From Hyphomonadaceae bacterium (GTDB lineage Bacteria > Pseudomonadota > Alphaproteobacteria > Caulobacterales > Hyphomonadaceae), in NCBI GenBank assembly GCA_030696545.1, contig JAUYSA010000024.1, forward strand, positions 1 through 33,822: DNA of 33,822 nucleotides. Direction: 5' to 3'. The number at the start of each line of letters is the position of its first letter. Position 1 is the stretch's first letter. Below are positions 7,708 through 16,139 of the stretch, in pieces. The notes under the pieces are model-generated. The model did not search any database. It was not told the DNA's origin and saw nothing but the letters and a program-made list of their open reading frames with translations. A program made the translations under genes and the position numbers.

Positions 7708-9162
7708 TCAGAACTGCTGAGCCTTTGCCTCGGCGCGCATGGCTTCGGCGTTTTCCTTCAAGAACCAGCCTTGGCTGATAAGCCTGTCGAGCCGCTCGTT
7801 GAACTGCCGCTGATAATTGGCGGGCGTTCCGTAGAGCCTGCGCATTTTCGCGACCTCGAATTGGACTTCGGTACCGACCGTACCCACCCCTGCCGAGCCG
7901 TCCTCCTTTCGCGGACACGCATAATAGGTCGCGCGCGGAACATCCATTTGTACGCAGCGAATTCCACCCACGGTATTGCCGTGCGCATCCTTGGCGAAGT
8001 AGCGGCCGGCCTGATCGAGCTGCATCCGCGGCGCACGCGGCGGCACGCGACTGACATTTACCCAATCCACCAAATGGGCGAGCGCCATCTCGAACATTTC
8101 GTGATGCGGCAGGCTGTTCATGGTCGAATCGAGTGGAACGCGCCCCGCCGTCTCCATTGACTGCCAATGTCGCGGATCAGTGTAAGGCGGGTACCGCGTG
8201 CCCATGTGCGGCATGCCCGCGATCTCGTAAAGACGATAGCGATCATCAGGAGCATCGCTATCCCTCCGGCGATAGCGGCGTCCCGCGACGCCGAAACCGC
8301 CCGCCATGGCCGTCGTTGCATCCGGCGCGTCGCCGTCGCACATGACCTGAAGCAGCGGCACGTCGCGCGGGCCGAATGCTTCCCCGGGATAACCGGACGG
8401 GAACAGACCGTCGAACACCGGAGCACCACCGGCCAGGCGATGCGTGCCATGGGCGTTGGCGATATAATTGGTGCACACGTAACCGGTGCCCGAATGGCCC
8501 ATCAGGATCACCTTGCGAACGTTCCAGCCTTCGAATGGTCCCGATGTCCGGAGCGCCGCACCGGTCTGGGCGAGAATGGCGTTCGATGCCTGATTGGCAC
8601 GTTCGGAGGCAGCTACGCGTGCGGCGATCGGCCCGTTGGATGCAGGCGGCGCAGCTCCCGGGACGGGGCCGCTGGACGCGGTCGCAGGCTGAATGTTCAA
8701 CGAGGCATAATGCTCGGGATTGGATTTCTGCACGTGCGCTTCGAGCGCCGTCTTTTGCGACACGACGCACGCCCAGCCATGTCCGGAACGGGTGATATAG
8801 GGTGAGGTGTACAAACAGATCGGCGCGATACCGGCGCCGTGAAATGGTTCGACCAGAACGACACCGCTGAAACGGGCCGCGTCTTTGGGCCGCATGACAG
8901 AAATCAGGGTGACATAGTCCTGTCCGGTGTCGTCCGTACCGCTCGCGAACCATTCCTCTTCGACATAACCAGCTTCGGCCACATTAACCCGATACTGCCC
9001 CCGCGGCATGAACGGCTTGACGTCGACAGCCGAAGGGCGCGCCAGACGCGACGGCGTGACCGTTTTGCGCTGCGGCTTGGCGCTTGCCGCGCGCGCAGCC
9101 AATGTTTCGCACGATATGGCGGCGCCAGTCGTCGCCAACAGCGTTCGTCTGCTCATTTTCAT
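7708..9162 (-). CDS. Tat-exported alpha/beta hydrolase domain protein
   Basis: This 484-residue protein begins MKMSRRTLLATTGAA, a twin-arginine signal peptide, with a likely cleavage after ARAASA (about residue 28). It should act folded in the periplasm. The serine-hydrolase nucleophile elbow is GHSGTG (Ser224). GDAPDAT and an MPHMG segment lie where the acid and histidine of the triad are expected. The size and architecture match the 'alpha/beta hydrolase domain' family (Abhydrolase_10 type), whose substrates are mostly unknown; some members sit near steroid or terpenoid genes. GGGGAG precedes the ATG. The gene stands alone between IS6 fragments. An esterase or lactonase role is inferred only from the fold. 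Confidence 0.75.
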   Translation of the reverse strand: MKMSRRTLLATTGAAISCETLAARAASAKPQRKTVTPSRLARPSAVDVKPFMPRGQYRVNVAEAGYVEEEWFASGTDDTGQDYVTLISVMRPKDAARFSGVVLVEPFHGAGIAPICLYTSPYITRSGHGWACVVSQKTALEAHVQKSNPEHYASLNIQPATASSGPVPGAAPPASNGPIAARVAASERANQASNAILAQTGAALRTSGPFEGWNVRKVILMGHSGTGYVCTNYIANAHGTHRLAGGAPVFDGLFPSGYPGEAFGPRDVPLLQVMCDGDAPDATTAMAGGFGVAGRRYRRRDSDAPDDRYRLYEIAGMPHMGTRYPPYTDPRHWQSMETAGRVPLDSTMNSLPHHEMFEMALAHLVDWVNVSRVPPRAPRMQLDQAGRYFAKDAHGNTVGGIRCVQMDVPRATYYACPRKEDGSAGVGTVGTEVQFEVAKMRRLYGTPANYQRQFNERLDRLISQGWFLKENAEAMRAEAKAQQF

Positions 9163-9607
9163 GCGATCTGCTCCCCTTCATCAAAGCTCAAGCACAGCAT
9201 TTAGTTCATACATAAAATGTTTCGTCAACACTGGGGACGCGCGCCACGCTTCTGCCGCTATTATTCCTAATAATTACAGTGGGATCGCGCACTTCGCGAC
9301 GCTTTAGACATGTACTATTCTGGAGACATCAAAAAGATCGACGCTGATTCTGGCTAGAATCCAGCCGCGCGGCCGCAGAAGGCGAGTGACGTGAGTAAAA
9401 GAAGACGCGACAACTTCATCCGACCGCTCGCTTTAATAATCCCCACCAAAGAACGGCCACAGGTGTGGGAGCCAGCTCGTCAGGTTAACCCCTAGGGGTT
9501 CAGAAGCCGTCAGCGGTGACGAATTCAACCGCGGGCCGCCGCGTTCCAGACGCACAGGGCGTCGTGTCCAGCGTGCGGACCCTGGGACGGCGGTTGAGAT
9601 GCGGCTG
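9163..9607. other. Long non-coding stretch with a perfect palindrome
   Basis: About 445 bases upstream of the hydrolase gene lack any credible gene. The part near 9190-9330 is AT-rich and should contain the hydrolase promoter. A perfect 14-base palindrome, AACCCCTAGGGGTT, lies at 9487-9500 and is not followed by a T-run. From 9608 the sequence becomes an IS6 transposase remnant. No tRNA or operator could be recognised. Confidence 0.4.
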
Positions 9608-9854
9608 GGTGGCCGCTGGCTAGACAACCGGGCGGAGAATTCACACCAGCCGTTCCGACGACGTGAGCGGGCCATGGAGCGATTTCGGAGGATGAAGACA
9701 CTCTAGAAATTCGCCTCGGTTCACGGGACCGTCCACAACCACTTCAATCAGGAACGCCATCTAACAAGCCGAGAGACTTACAAGGCCAACCGCTCAGGCC
9801 CTGGCTGAGTTGCAGTCGCTCATGGCCTGAGGCCAGAACGCCCCTGCCCTCACT
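9608..9854 (+). pseudogene. IS6-family transposase C-terminal remnant, decayed
   Basis: The frame reads GRWLDNRAENSHQPFRRRER, then a TAG stop inside RRMKTL*KFASVHGTVHNHF. It continues to SRETYKANRSG, after which a frameshift is needed to recover AELQSLMA and the stop at 9828-9830. The element tail (AACGCCCCTGCCCTCACT) follows, but the terminal inverted repeat is missing. It is close to the copy at 7228-7677 but more decayed. Inactive. Confidence 0.85.
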
Positions 9855-10013
9855 AGCCATCGACCTGATTAAGCAGGGATCATTGCAGAAGCGCGCGGCG
9901 GGCACGCTACGAAAGCTGCTCCCTTCCTGCCTGCTGCTCCACGAGCGCGCCCCGTTTGAGTGAGGACACCGCTGCGGAGGAACGATATCAGTGCTCAGCA
10001 GAGGGGAAATCAA

Positions 10014-10964
10014 ATGCTTAAGCTTACAGCGGCGTTGTCGCTCGCCGTCGTTCTCGTCGCCGCGGCGCCGACCGCCCAGGCCCAGACGTTCCCGGTCAAG
10101 ATGGCCAATCATAACAAGGGCTACTTCAAAGGTTTCAGCTCTGTCGTGCTGCCCAGCTACAACTTCACGGTCATCACCGCGAACCAGGCCACCGCGGTGG
10201 GCGGCGGCGCGGCGTCTCGTCTCAACAAGGTCCTGTTCGGCGTCGACGAAGCGGCGATGCGCAGGATGGCGGACGAAGCCCATGCCGACCTGCGCGCCCA
10301 ATTCACCGCCGCCGGAATTCCCGTGGCCAGCGACCAAGCTGCGCAGGCCGTGGTCACAGCCAACGCCGTCCCTCTGCAGCCCGGCAACCTCGACATCGTC
10401 AAGGCGACCGGTGGCATTACGGTCAATAAGAGCTTGCGGCAGAGCTACGTCACCGTCGGGGCCACATCCGCGCCCATGCTAGCCGCCTTCAAGTCGGTGC
10501 TCGGTGGCGGTCCCGGCGTGGCGGCTGCGACGAAGGCCGCTGAAAACTCGGCGAAGGGTCATGCCGATGGCGCCATGGTGGTGATTCCCACCCTGGTAGT
10601 CGATTTCGCCAGCATGCAGGCCGGCGTCCAGTCGAACACACGCCGCACCACCGCGACCACCAGCGGCGGCGCGTCGTTCGCCATCCGCGGGGTCGCCTCG
10701 GGCATCTTCTTCGGCAAGGTCTACAACGGTGGGAAAAACGTCTTCCCGTTCTATGTCCGTCCAGAAGGCGACTATGGGTCCGCGGCACCCTTCGCCGCCG
10801 ACGTCGCCGGCGCCGCAACGGTCGCCCCGACATCCGCCTTCGGCGACAACGCCGCCCGCGGGGATGCGGTCTTGGTCAACCTCACCGCTTGGGAGGGCCT
10901 CGTTCGGGATGCATACAAGTCCTACAATGCAACCGTGGTGAAGGCGGCTCTGGCGGGGAAGTAG
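10014..10964 (+). CDS. Exported protein of unknown function
   Basis: The product is 316 residues from the ATG at 10014, with AGGGGA upstream. It begins MLKLTAALSLAVVLVAAAPT, a Sec signal peptide with a likely cut after AQA (about residue 23). The mature part has no further membrane segment and no cysteine-based lipobox. It is rich in Ala, Gly, Val and Thr, with a helix-like stretch (AAMRRMADEAHADLRAQFTA) followed by a 'GIPVAS' turn, and later alternating hydrophobic strands. I do not recognise the family. A periplasmic or outer-membrane-associated location is likely. The gene appears monocistronic. Confidence 0.65.
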   Translation: MLKLTAALSLAVVLVAAAPTAQAQTFPVKMANHNKGYFKGFSSVVLPSYNFTVITANQATAVGGGAASRLNKVLFGVDEAAMRRMADEAHADLRAQFTAAGIPVASDQAAQAVVTANAVPLQPGNLDIVKATGGITVNKSLRQSYVTVGATSAPMLAAFKSVLGGGPGVAAATKAAENSAKGHADGAMVVIPTLVVDFASMQAGVQSNTRRTTATTSGGASFAIRGVASGIFFGKVYNGGKNVFPFYVRPEGDYGSAAPFAADVAGAATVAPTSAFGDNAARGDAVLVNLTAWEGLVRDAYKSYNATVVKAALAGK

Positions 10965-11037
10965 GGTTCGCGGTCGTCCGTCGGCCGACCGATAAAGGAA
11001 AAGCTCGACTTTGGAGCTATGGCGAGGCGCTCGGCTG

Positions 11038-11449
11038 GTGACCACGCAGGCCCGATCCAGCGACCGGCCCCTGACCGTCGCCGAGCAGGGTCACTCCGGT
11101 AGACGGTGGGGTTGTCGTTGACGGTCCCGGGAGCGTCGCGATTTCGCTCACCCCTGACTCTGCGACAGAGACCGCCCGAAGGCTGTCAGATGCCGCTGGT
11201 AAAGCCCTGGGCCAGCCCCCTAGCGATGAAGCGACGCCGAGAGACGGCAACCCCAGCAAGAGTCGTAGCGAACAGGCGCGCGCCGTCATTGAGCCATGCG
11301 AATTGGACAGGCCTGGATGGGTCGATTTCGTCGTTCAACCTGATGGGCTGTTTTCGCGAAATCTCTGGGGACGATACGCCTCGCTTCAAGAGGCTAAACA
11401 AGCTGCACTCGACGCGCGGCAGTATCTAGCACGAGGCGAGGCAATCTAG
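11038..11449 (+). pseudogene. Short hypothetical gene with a single-base frameshift
   Basis: From a GTG at 11038 the frame reads VTTQARSSDRPLTVAEQG. A one-base shift at about 11088-11095 is then needed to continue as TPVDGGVVVDGPGSVAISLT. The second frame stays open to a TAG at 11447-11449, ending DFVVQPDGLFSRNLWGRYAS, then LQEAKQAALDARQYLARGEAI. The second part has protein-like composition and a helical C-terminus and has no start codon of its own. The total length (412) is one base more than a multiple of three. It may be a decayed gene or carry a sequencing error. Family unknown. Confidence 0.45.
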
Positions 11450-11722
11450 AGCCATCCGCGCCGAGATTCGGGACGACCAAATCGGATTACATTTTCGGGG
11501 CAGCATCCGGCAATGGCTCAACGTCCGATTTCCACCCGTTGGGGGCAGACGATCTGCTCGTAGGTGTGGCGGGGCTATTCGCGGATACAGCTTCGGAGCG
11601 AAGCTCGCGTCACGATAGTTGGCCGCGTGCGGCCGGCAGCCACCTCGACGGCGGAACGACGCGGCGCGTTGGGAATTCAGGCTTGCGGCGGGATTCTTTC
11701 GCGTGACCGCCAGGGGGGTCAC
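11450..11722. other. Intergenic region upstream of PAS hybrid kinase
   Basis: No gene, hairpin or IS end is visible. The open frame continuing upstream of the kinase start (from 11564) has no family features and is treated as an artefact. The kinase promoter is expected here. Confidence 0.35.
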
Positions 11723-13696
11723 ATGACGGCGGAACAGCAACGCGCACTGGACCGTGTCCAGCAGCCAGCAATGCGCGAGCGCTTCCAGAGGCTCGATTGG
11801 GCTTCAACCCCCATCGGGCCGGCGGGCGCGTGGCCGCGATCACTAAAGACGGCCACCGATATCATTCTAAGTTCCCGCCAGCCCATGTTTATCGCGTGGG
11901 GCGAGGACCTTACGTTTCTCTACAACGACGCGTATGCCGCAATCCTCGGCGACAAGCATCCCGGCGCTCTCGGGCAGGCGTTTCGCCAGGTGTGGTCGGA
12001 CATTTGGGAGAACATCTTCCCGCTTATCGACCGCGCGCTCGGGGGTGAAGCCACATGGTCAGAAAACCTCCCGCTGACGATGAACCGCCGGGGGTTCTTA
12101 GAAGACACCTGGTGGACCTTCTCCTACTCGCCGATCCGCGGCGACGACGAGCGCATCAAGGGAATGTTCTGTTCTTGCCTCGAGACGACCGACCAAGTTC
12201 TCACGCAGCGCCAGTACATGGCGGAACGACAGCGCCTGTTCGAGCTGTCGCCGGACCTGTTGGGGGTGGCCAGCATCGAGGGCTATCTAAAGGCGATCAA
12301 TCCGGCCTGGTCGCGCGTGCTGGGTCGATCCGAAGCCGACCTTCTCGCGCGACCGTTCTCCGAGATCATCCATCCTGACGACCTAACAACGACGGCGGAG
12401 GTCGTCGCGGCGCTTGCCCAGGGCGAGCCCGTGCACCAGTTCCACGTTCGGCTGGTAAGAGCCGACGGGGAGCCTGTCGCCTTCGCTTGGTCGGCGGTGC
12501 CGGAGGCCGGGTCAGGTGGGACCTTCTACACTGTCGGGCGCGACATCACCGCGGAGCTGCGCCGCGACGAGATGCTGCGGCACAGCCAGAAGATGGACGC
12601 CATGGGGCAGCTCACGGGCGGCGTCGCACATGACTTCAATAATCTACTGATGCCGATCATCGGCGGCCTCGACATGCTCCAGCGCAAGGGCGTCGGCGAC
12701 GCCCGGTCCCAACGCATCATCGACGGCGCGCTGCAGTCCGCGGAGCGCGCCAAGACGCTTGTGCAACGGCTGCTGGGATTTGCCCGCCGACAACCCCTCC
12801 AGCCCCAGCCGATCGACCTCGTCGCGCTCGTCATCGGCATGGAAAGCCTGCTCGCGAGCACGGTGGGGCCGCGAATCCGGATCGCATTCGATCTGGAAGC
12901 TGACTTGCCGGCGGCGGTGGCGGACGCCAATCAGCTGGAGATGGCGCTGCTGAACCTTGCGGTGAACGGTCGCGACGCGATGCCAGACGGAGGCGTCCTC
13001 ACGATCCATGTGATGCTTGAGACCCTCACTCATGACCAGGGACTGGATCTCAAGCCCGGCCGTTACCTCCGCCTCTGCGTCCACGACACAGGCGTCGGGA
13101 TGGACGAGGCCACGCGGCTCAAGGCGACGGAGCCATTCTTCTCGACAAAGGGGGTCGGGCGCGGAACGGGCCTCGGCCTGTCCATGGTCCACGGCCTCGC
13201 CGCCCAGTTGGGCGGAGCCCTCGTTCTGGAAAGCGCGCCCGGAGAAGGGGCCACGGTCAAGATATGGCTGCCGCTGGCGGACGTCGATCCGACCGCGCCG
13301 GCCTCGCGCTCCCATGCTGAGCTTGGCCCGCAATCGGGAACCGTCCTATTGGTTGACGATGAGCACCTGGTCCGCGCGAGCACCGCTGAGATGCTCGCCG
13401 AGCTCGGATATCGGGTTGTGCAAGCCGACAATGCCGAGAGCGCCCTTCACAAGCTCGATGAGGAGATCGAGGTCGATCTCCTCATCACCGACCACCTAAT
13501 GCCGGGCATGTTTGGCGCCGAGCTCGTGGAGGCCGCGCGCCGCCTTCGTCCTGCGCTGCCCGCCCTGATCATCTCCGGCTATGCGGAGGCCGGCATCCCG
13601 CCGGAAATCGCGCGGCTCACAAAACCGTTCCGCCAGGCTGAATTGGCCGACGCCATCGCGGCCCTCTCCTCCAGCAATGGCGCAGGCCCCAAGTAA
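11723..13696 (+). CDS. PAS hybrid histidine kinase with receiver domain (AHDFNN type)
   Basis: This soluble protein has 657 residues. A PAS/GAF-like sensor occupies about 40-160 and includes IAWGEDLTFLYNDAYAAILG, typical of PAS domains that sense through a bound ligand. A second PAS is at about 170-280. HisKA has His303 in GQLTGGVAHDFNNLL. The HATPase domain shows NGRDAMPDGG, DTGVGM and GTGLGLSMV. The receiver has Asp590 in LLITDHLMPGM and Lys634 in TKPF. It is the same subclass as the kinase encoded tail-to-tail with it at 13856-15607. GGGGGG lies 5 bases before the ATG. The signal and the downstream partner are unknown. Confidence 0.87.
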   Translation: MTAEQQRALDRVQQPAMRERFQRLDWASTPIGPAGAWPRSLKTATDIILSSRQPMFIAWGEDLTFLYNDAYAAILGDKHPGALGQAFRQVWSDIWENIFPLIDRALGGEATWSENLPLTMNRRGFLEDTWWTFSYSPIRGDDERIKGMFCSCLETTDQVLTQRQYMAERQRLFELSPDLLGVASIEGYLKAINPAWSRVLGRSEADLLARPFSEIIHPDDLTTTAEVVAALAQGEPVHQFHVRLVRADGEPVAFAWSAVPEAGSGGTFYTVGRDITAELRRDEMLRHSQKMDAMGQLTGGVAHDFNNLLMPIIGGLDMLQRKGVGDARSQRIIDGALQSAERAKTLVQRLLGFARRQPLQPQPIDLVALVIGMESLLASTVGPRIRIAFDLEADLPAAVADANQLEMALLNLAVNGRDAMPDGGVLTIHVMLETLTHDQGLDLKPGRYLRLCVHDTGVGMDEATRLKATEPFFSTKGVGRGTGLGLSMVHGLAAQLGGALVLESAPGEGATVKIWLPLADVDPTAPASRSHAELGPQSGTVLLVDDEHLVRASTAEMLAELGYRVVQADNAESALHKLDEEIEVDLLITDHLMPGMFGAELVEAARRLRPALPALIISGYAEAGIPPEIARLTKPFRQAELADAIAALSSSNGAGPK

Positions 13697-13855
13697 GCCC
13701 TGACGTCTGACGCTGGCATGCTCCTATGTTGAGCAGTAATTTGGGGGATGTCGGCGCCTTGGGAACTGGGTCTAAGTCGGGAGTGCCGCCGTGTGTGGAC
13801 GGCGCGCCCGATCGAGCCGCCCCCGATCCAATGCTCGCGACCTGGCCCTTTTCAC

Positions 13856-15607
13856 TCAACTTTGGGTGTCGGCGGAGTTCGATAACGCCAAGGCGACCCG
13901 GGCGCCAAGCGTCGCTCGATCAAACGGCTTTCGCAGTAGCTGCGCTGGTCGGCCGAGCGCCTGCTCTAACGCCGCGGAGTCCGCGTAGCCGCTTGCAAAC
14001 AGGATCGGAAGCTCTGGTCGCTGGGCCAGCACTAGTCGGGCGAACGCCGCGCCCGACATACCAGGCATAGCGTAGTCCGCAAGCACTAGGTCGATCGGTT
14101 CCTGCTCCAAGATCTCGAGGCCGGCAGGCCCATTGTCAGCGGCGAAACAGACGTATCCCAGCGTCGTGAGCGCATCACTCACGTAGCTCAGCACGCCCGC
14201 GTCATCATCAACAACCAGGATGCGCGCGCCCGCATTCCCGGCTTGCGATGCAATCTTGCCGGAGGGCACAACCGCATTGTCCTTGGCCACCGGAAGGTAA
14301 ACGAAGACTGTAGTGCCCGTTCCCGTCTCGCTGTGGAGGCGTGCAAGTCCGCCGGCTTGTTTGGCTATGCCATAGACCTGCGCGAGACCAAGACCCGTAC
14401 CCTTCCCGACGCCCTTGGTGGTGAAGAAGGGATCGAATGCGCGCGATCGTATGTCAGCCGGCATCCCGACGCCGGTATCGGCCACGGACAGCACCAGGTA
14501 GGTCCCGGGCTGCAGGTCAGGATCCTCCGTCACGACTTCAGCGCGGGTGCTGACGCGCACCTCGCCTCCGTCCGGCATGGCGTCGCGGGCGTTGATACAG
14601 AGGTTCAGCAAAGCGAGCTCAAGCTGCGTCGCATCGCCAATCACCCACGCCTCTGTGTCGTGGACATCGAAGGCCACATCCACGGCCGAGCCAAGCACCG
14701 TGGGCAGCAATTCGCGTAGACGGTCCACGACCTCACGCACGTCGACCGGCCGCAGTTCCAGCTTCTGCGAGCGCGAGAACGCCAGCAATTGTGATGTCAG
14801 ACGAGAGCCGCGCTGCGTCGCCTCAGCGCCCATCCGGGCCCACTTCTCGACGCGTCCCGTGTCGGAAGGACGACTGGAGATCACGTCAAACGCGCCCTGG
14901 ACGGTCTGAAGCAGATTGTTGAAGTCGTGCGCGATCCCCCCTGTGAGCTGTCCCAAAGTCTCCATTTTCTGAGCCTGGAGCAGCGCTTCCTCCGCAGTCT
15001 CCCGGCGGCGAATCTGCTGCTGGAGACGCTCGTTCATGTTGGCCAGCTCAAGGGCGCGGGCCTGCGACTCCGCGCCGGCTCGGGCTTGCGCCGCCTGAGC
15101 CGCGTGCGCCCCGGCGAGAACGAGCACGGCCATGAGCAACAGCAACGCGGTGCCGGCGTGACGTTGGACGAGATCACCCAGCGGTTCGGGCGCCGCGCGT
15201 AGGTAAACCGTTCCGATCGGAACTCGCTCATGCAGGACGGGCGCCGTGACCGCGACGGCGACGCCGGGCGCCGGCCGCGCCTCGGCGACCGTCCCAGGCG
15301 GGCGTCGGCCGCTCCGCCCGAACTCCGCCACGCGTGCGCCGCGATCATCGTAGATGCCCGCAGCCTCGACGCGGGCGTCCGGCCGCAACGCGCGAACCAG
15401 GTCTCGCGCGGCGGCGGGATCTTGGAATACGAGCGCTGGCTCGACCGTGGCCGCCAGCACCTCGGCCTGCGCCGTAAGCGACTGCGCCTGACGGACGCGA
15501 AAGGCACGCTCGTTGACGAGGCCCACAATGAGACCGGCGACGACCAGCGCCAGCGCGCCCACCGCGGATACGAGCGCCCGGATGCTGCGTTTTTGCACAC
15601 CCGTCAT
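13856..15607 (-). CDS. Hybrid histidine kinase with YfiN-like (CHASE8-type) periplasmic sensor
   Basis: This 583-residue inner-membrane protein has one transmembrane helix at about 11-31, a periplasmic domain (about 35-148) and a second helix at about 152-170. The periplasmic part reads LAATVEPALVFQDPAAARDL, then VRALRPDARVEAAGIYDDRG, which is the pattern of the CHASE8 sensor of YfiN-type diguanylate cyclases. In place of GGDEF there is HisKA (His227, GGIAHDFNNLL), a HATPase domain (NARDAMPDGG, DTGVGM, GTGLGLAQV) and a receiver with Asp511 (LADYAMPGM). Its ATG overlaps the yfiR-like stop by 4 bases (15604-15607), indicating translational coupling. By analogy, the upstream YfiR-like protein should restrain it in the periplasm. 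Confidence 0.85.
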   Translation of the reverse strand: MTGVQKRSIRALVSAVGALALVVAGLIVGLVNERAFRVRQAQSLTAQAEVLAATVEPALVFQDPAAARDLVRALRPDARVEAAGIYDDRGARVAEFGRSGRRPPGTVAEARPAPGVAVAVTAPVLHERVPIGTVYLRAAPEPLGDLVQRHAGTALLLLMAVLVLAGAHAAQAAQARAGAESQARALELANMNERLQQQIRRRETAEEALLQAQKMETLGQLTGGIAHDFNNLLQTVQGAFDVISSRPSDTGRVEKWARMGAEATQRGSRLTSQLLAFSRSQKLELRPVDVREVVDRLRELLPTVLGSAVDVAFDVHDTEAWVIGDATQLELALLNLCINARDAMPDGGEVRVSTRAEVVTEDPDLQPGTYLVLSVADTGVGMPADIRSRAFDPFFTTKGVGKGTGLGLAQVYGIAKQAGGLARLHSETGTGTTVFVYLPVAKDNAVVPSGKIASQAGNAGARILVVDDDAGVLSYVSDALTTLGYVCFAADNGPAGLEILEQEPIDLVLADYAMPGMSGAAFARLVLAQRPELPILFASGYADSAALEQALGRPAQLLRKPFDRATLGARVALALSNSADTQS

Positions 15608-16137
15608 CGGATCACAGCCACGGCGAGATTGAGCAACTTGGAGCTGATTCCGAGGCCGGCGCCGGCGCTAGCGCGCTGGTCGATCTGGAAACGGACCCGG
15701 TTCGCCTGGATCACGAACTGGATCCCAACGGGCTCTCCGATGGGTCCGTCGGCGACGGTGAGCACCGGCGCCCCGGACGCGGCGCGAACCGCGTCGCTCG
15801 GGGACTGCGCCGCGGAACCGCCGAGAAACGCGATATGACAGCCGGAATTCGGCGCAATGACGCTGATCCGGCGAACCCGAAGGCTGCGCATGTTGACTGT
15901 CTGCCCCTGCGCCAAACGGTCCAAGGTGTCTCCGAACGGATCGCGACCGACGACACAGAGTTGCACGGGCGAACGCGCGTCTGGAAACGCACTGGCGGGC
16001 CACTCGACGAAGGATCCGAACTTGGAAAGGAACGCCGCCTTCACCTGGTACTCAGGCGTGCGATCCTGGGCGCTTACATGCCCGGCGCCTATCCAGAGCG
16101 TGAGAACCGCCGCGCCGATGAAATCGCGACGACGCAT
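15604..16137 (-). CDS. YfiR-family periplasmic regulator (DUF4154)
   Basis: This 177-residue protein begins with an RR-containing signal sequence (MRRRDFIGAAVLTLWIGAG, cut near VSAQ). The mature part has the family hallmarks YQVKAAFLSKFGSFVEWP, CVVGRDPFG, and GCHIAFL, where an 'ADG..I.F' strand series follows. Cys61 and Cys100 are 39 residues apart, the same spacing as the stabilising disulfide of Pseudomonas YfiR as I recall it. YfiR proteins bind the periplasmic domain of a partner sensor and hold it inactive. Here the partner is the next gene, a CHASE8-type hybrid kinase. The start lies 2 bases after the TonB-receptor stop, so the three genes form one operon. Confidence 0.85.
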   Translation of the reverse strand: MRRRDFIGAAVLTLWIGAGHVSAQDRTPEYQVKAAFLSKFGSFVEWPASAFPDARSPVQLCVVGRDPFGDTLDRLAQGQTVNMRSLRVRRISVIAPNSGCHIAFLGGSAAQSPSDAVRAASGAPVLTVADGPIGEPVGIQFVIQANRVRFQIDQRASAGAGLGISSKLLNLAVAVIR

Positions 16138-16139
16138 TC

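Noticed and set aside
12644..13333. 229-residue minus-strand open frame
   Set aside because: Antisense to the HisKA/HATPase part of a hybrid kinase; no motif.
13697..13855. Small open frames between the convergent kinases
   Set aside because: No family features or ribosome binding site; treated as a spacer between convergent genes. No clear terminator hairpin was found either.
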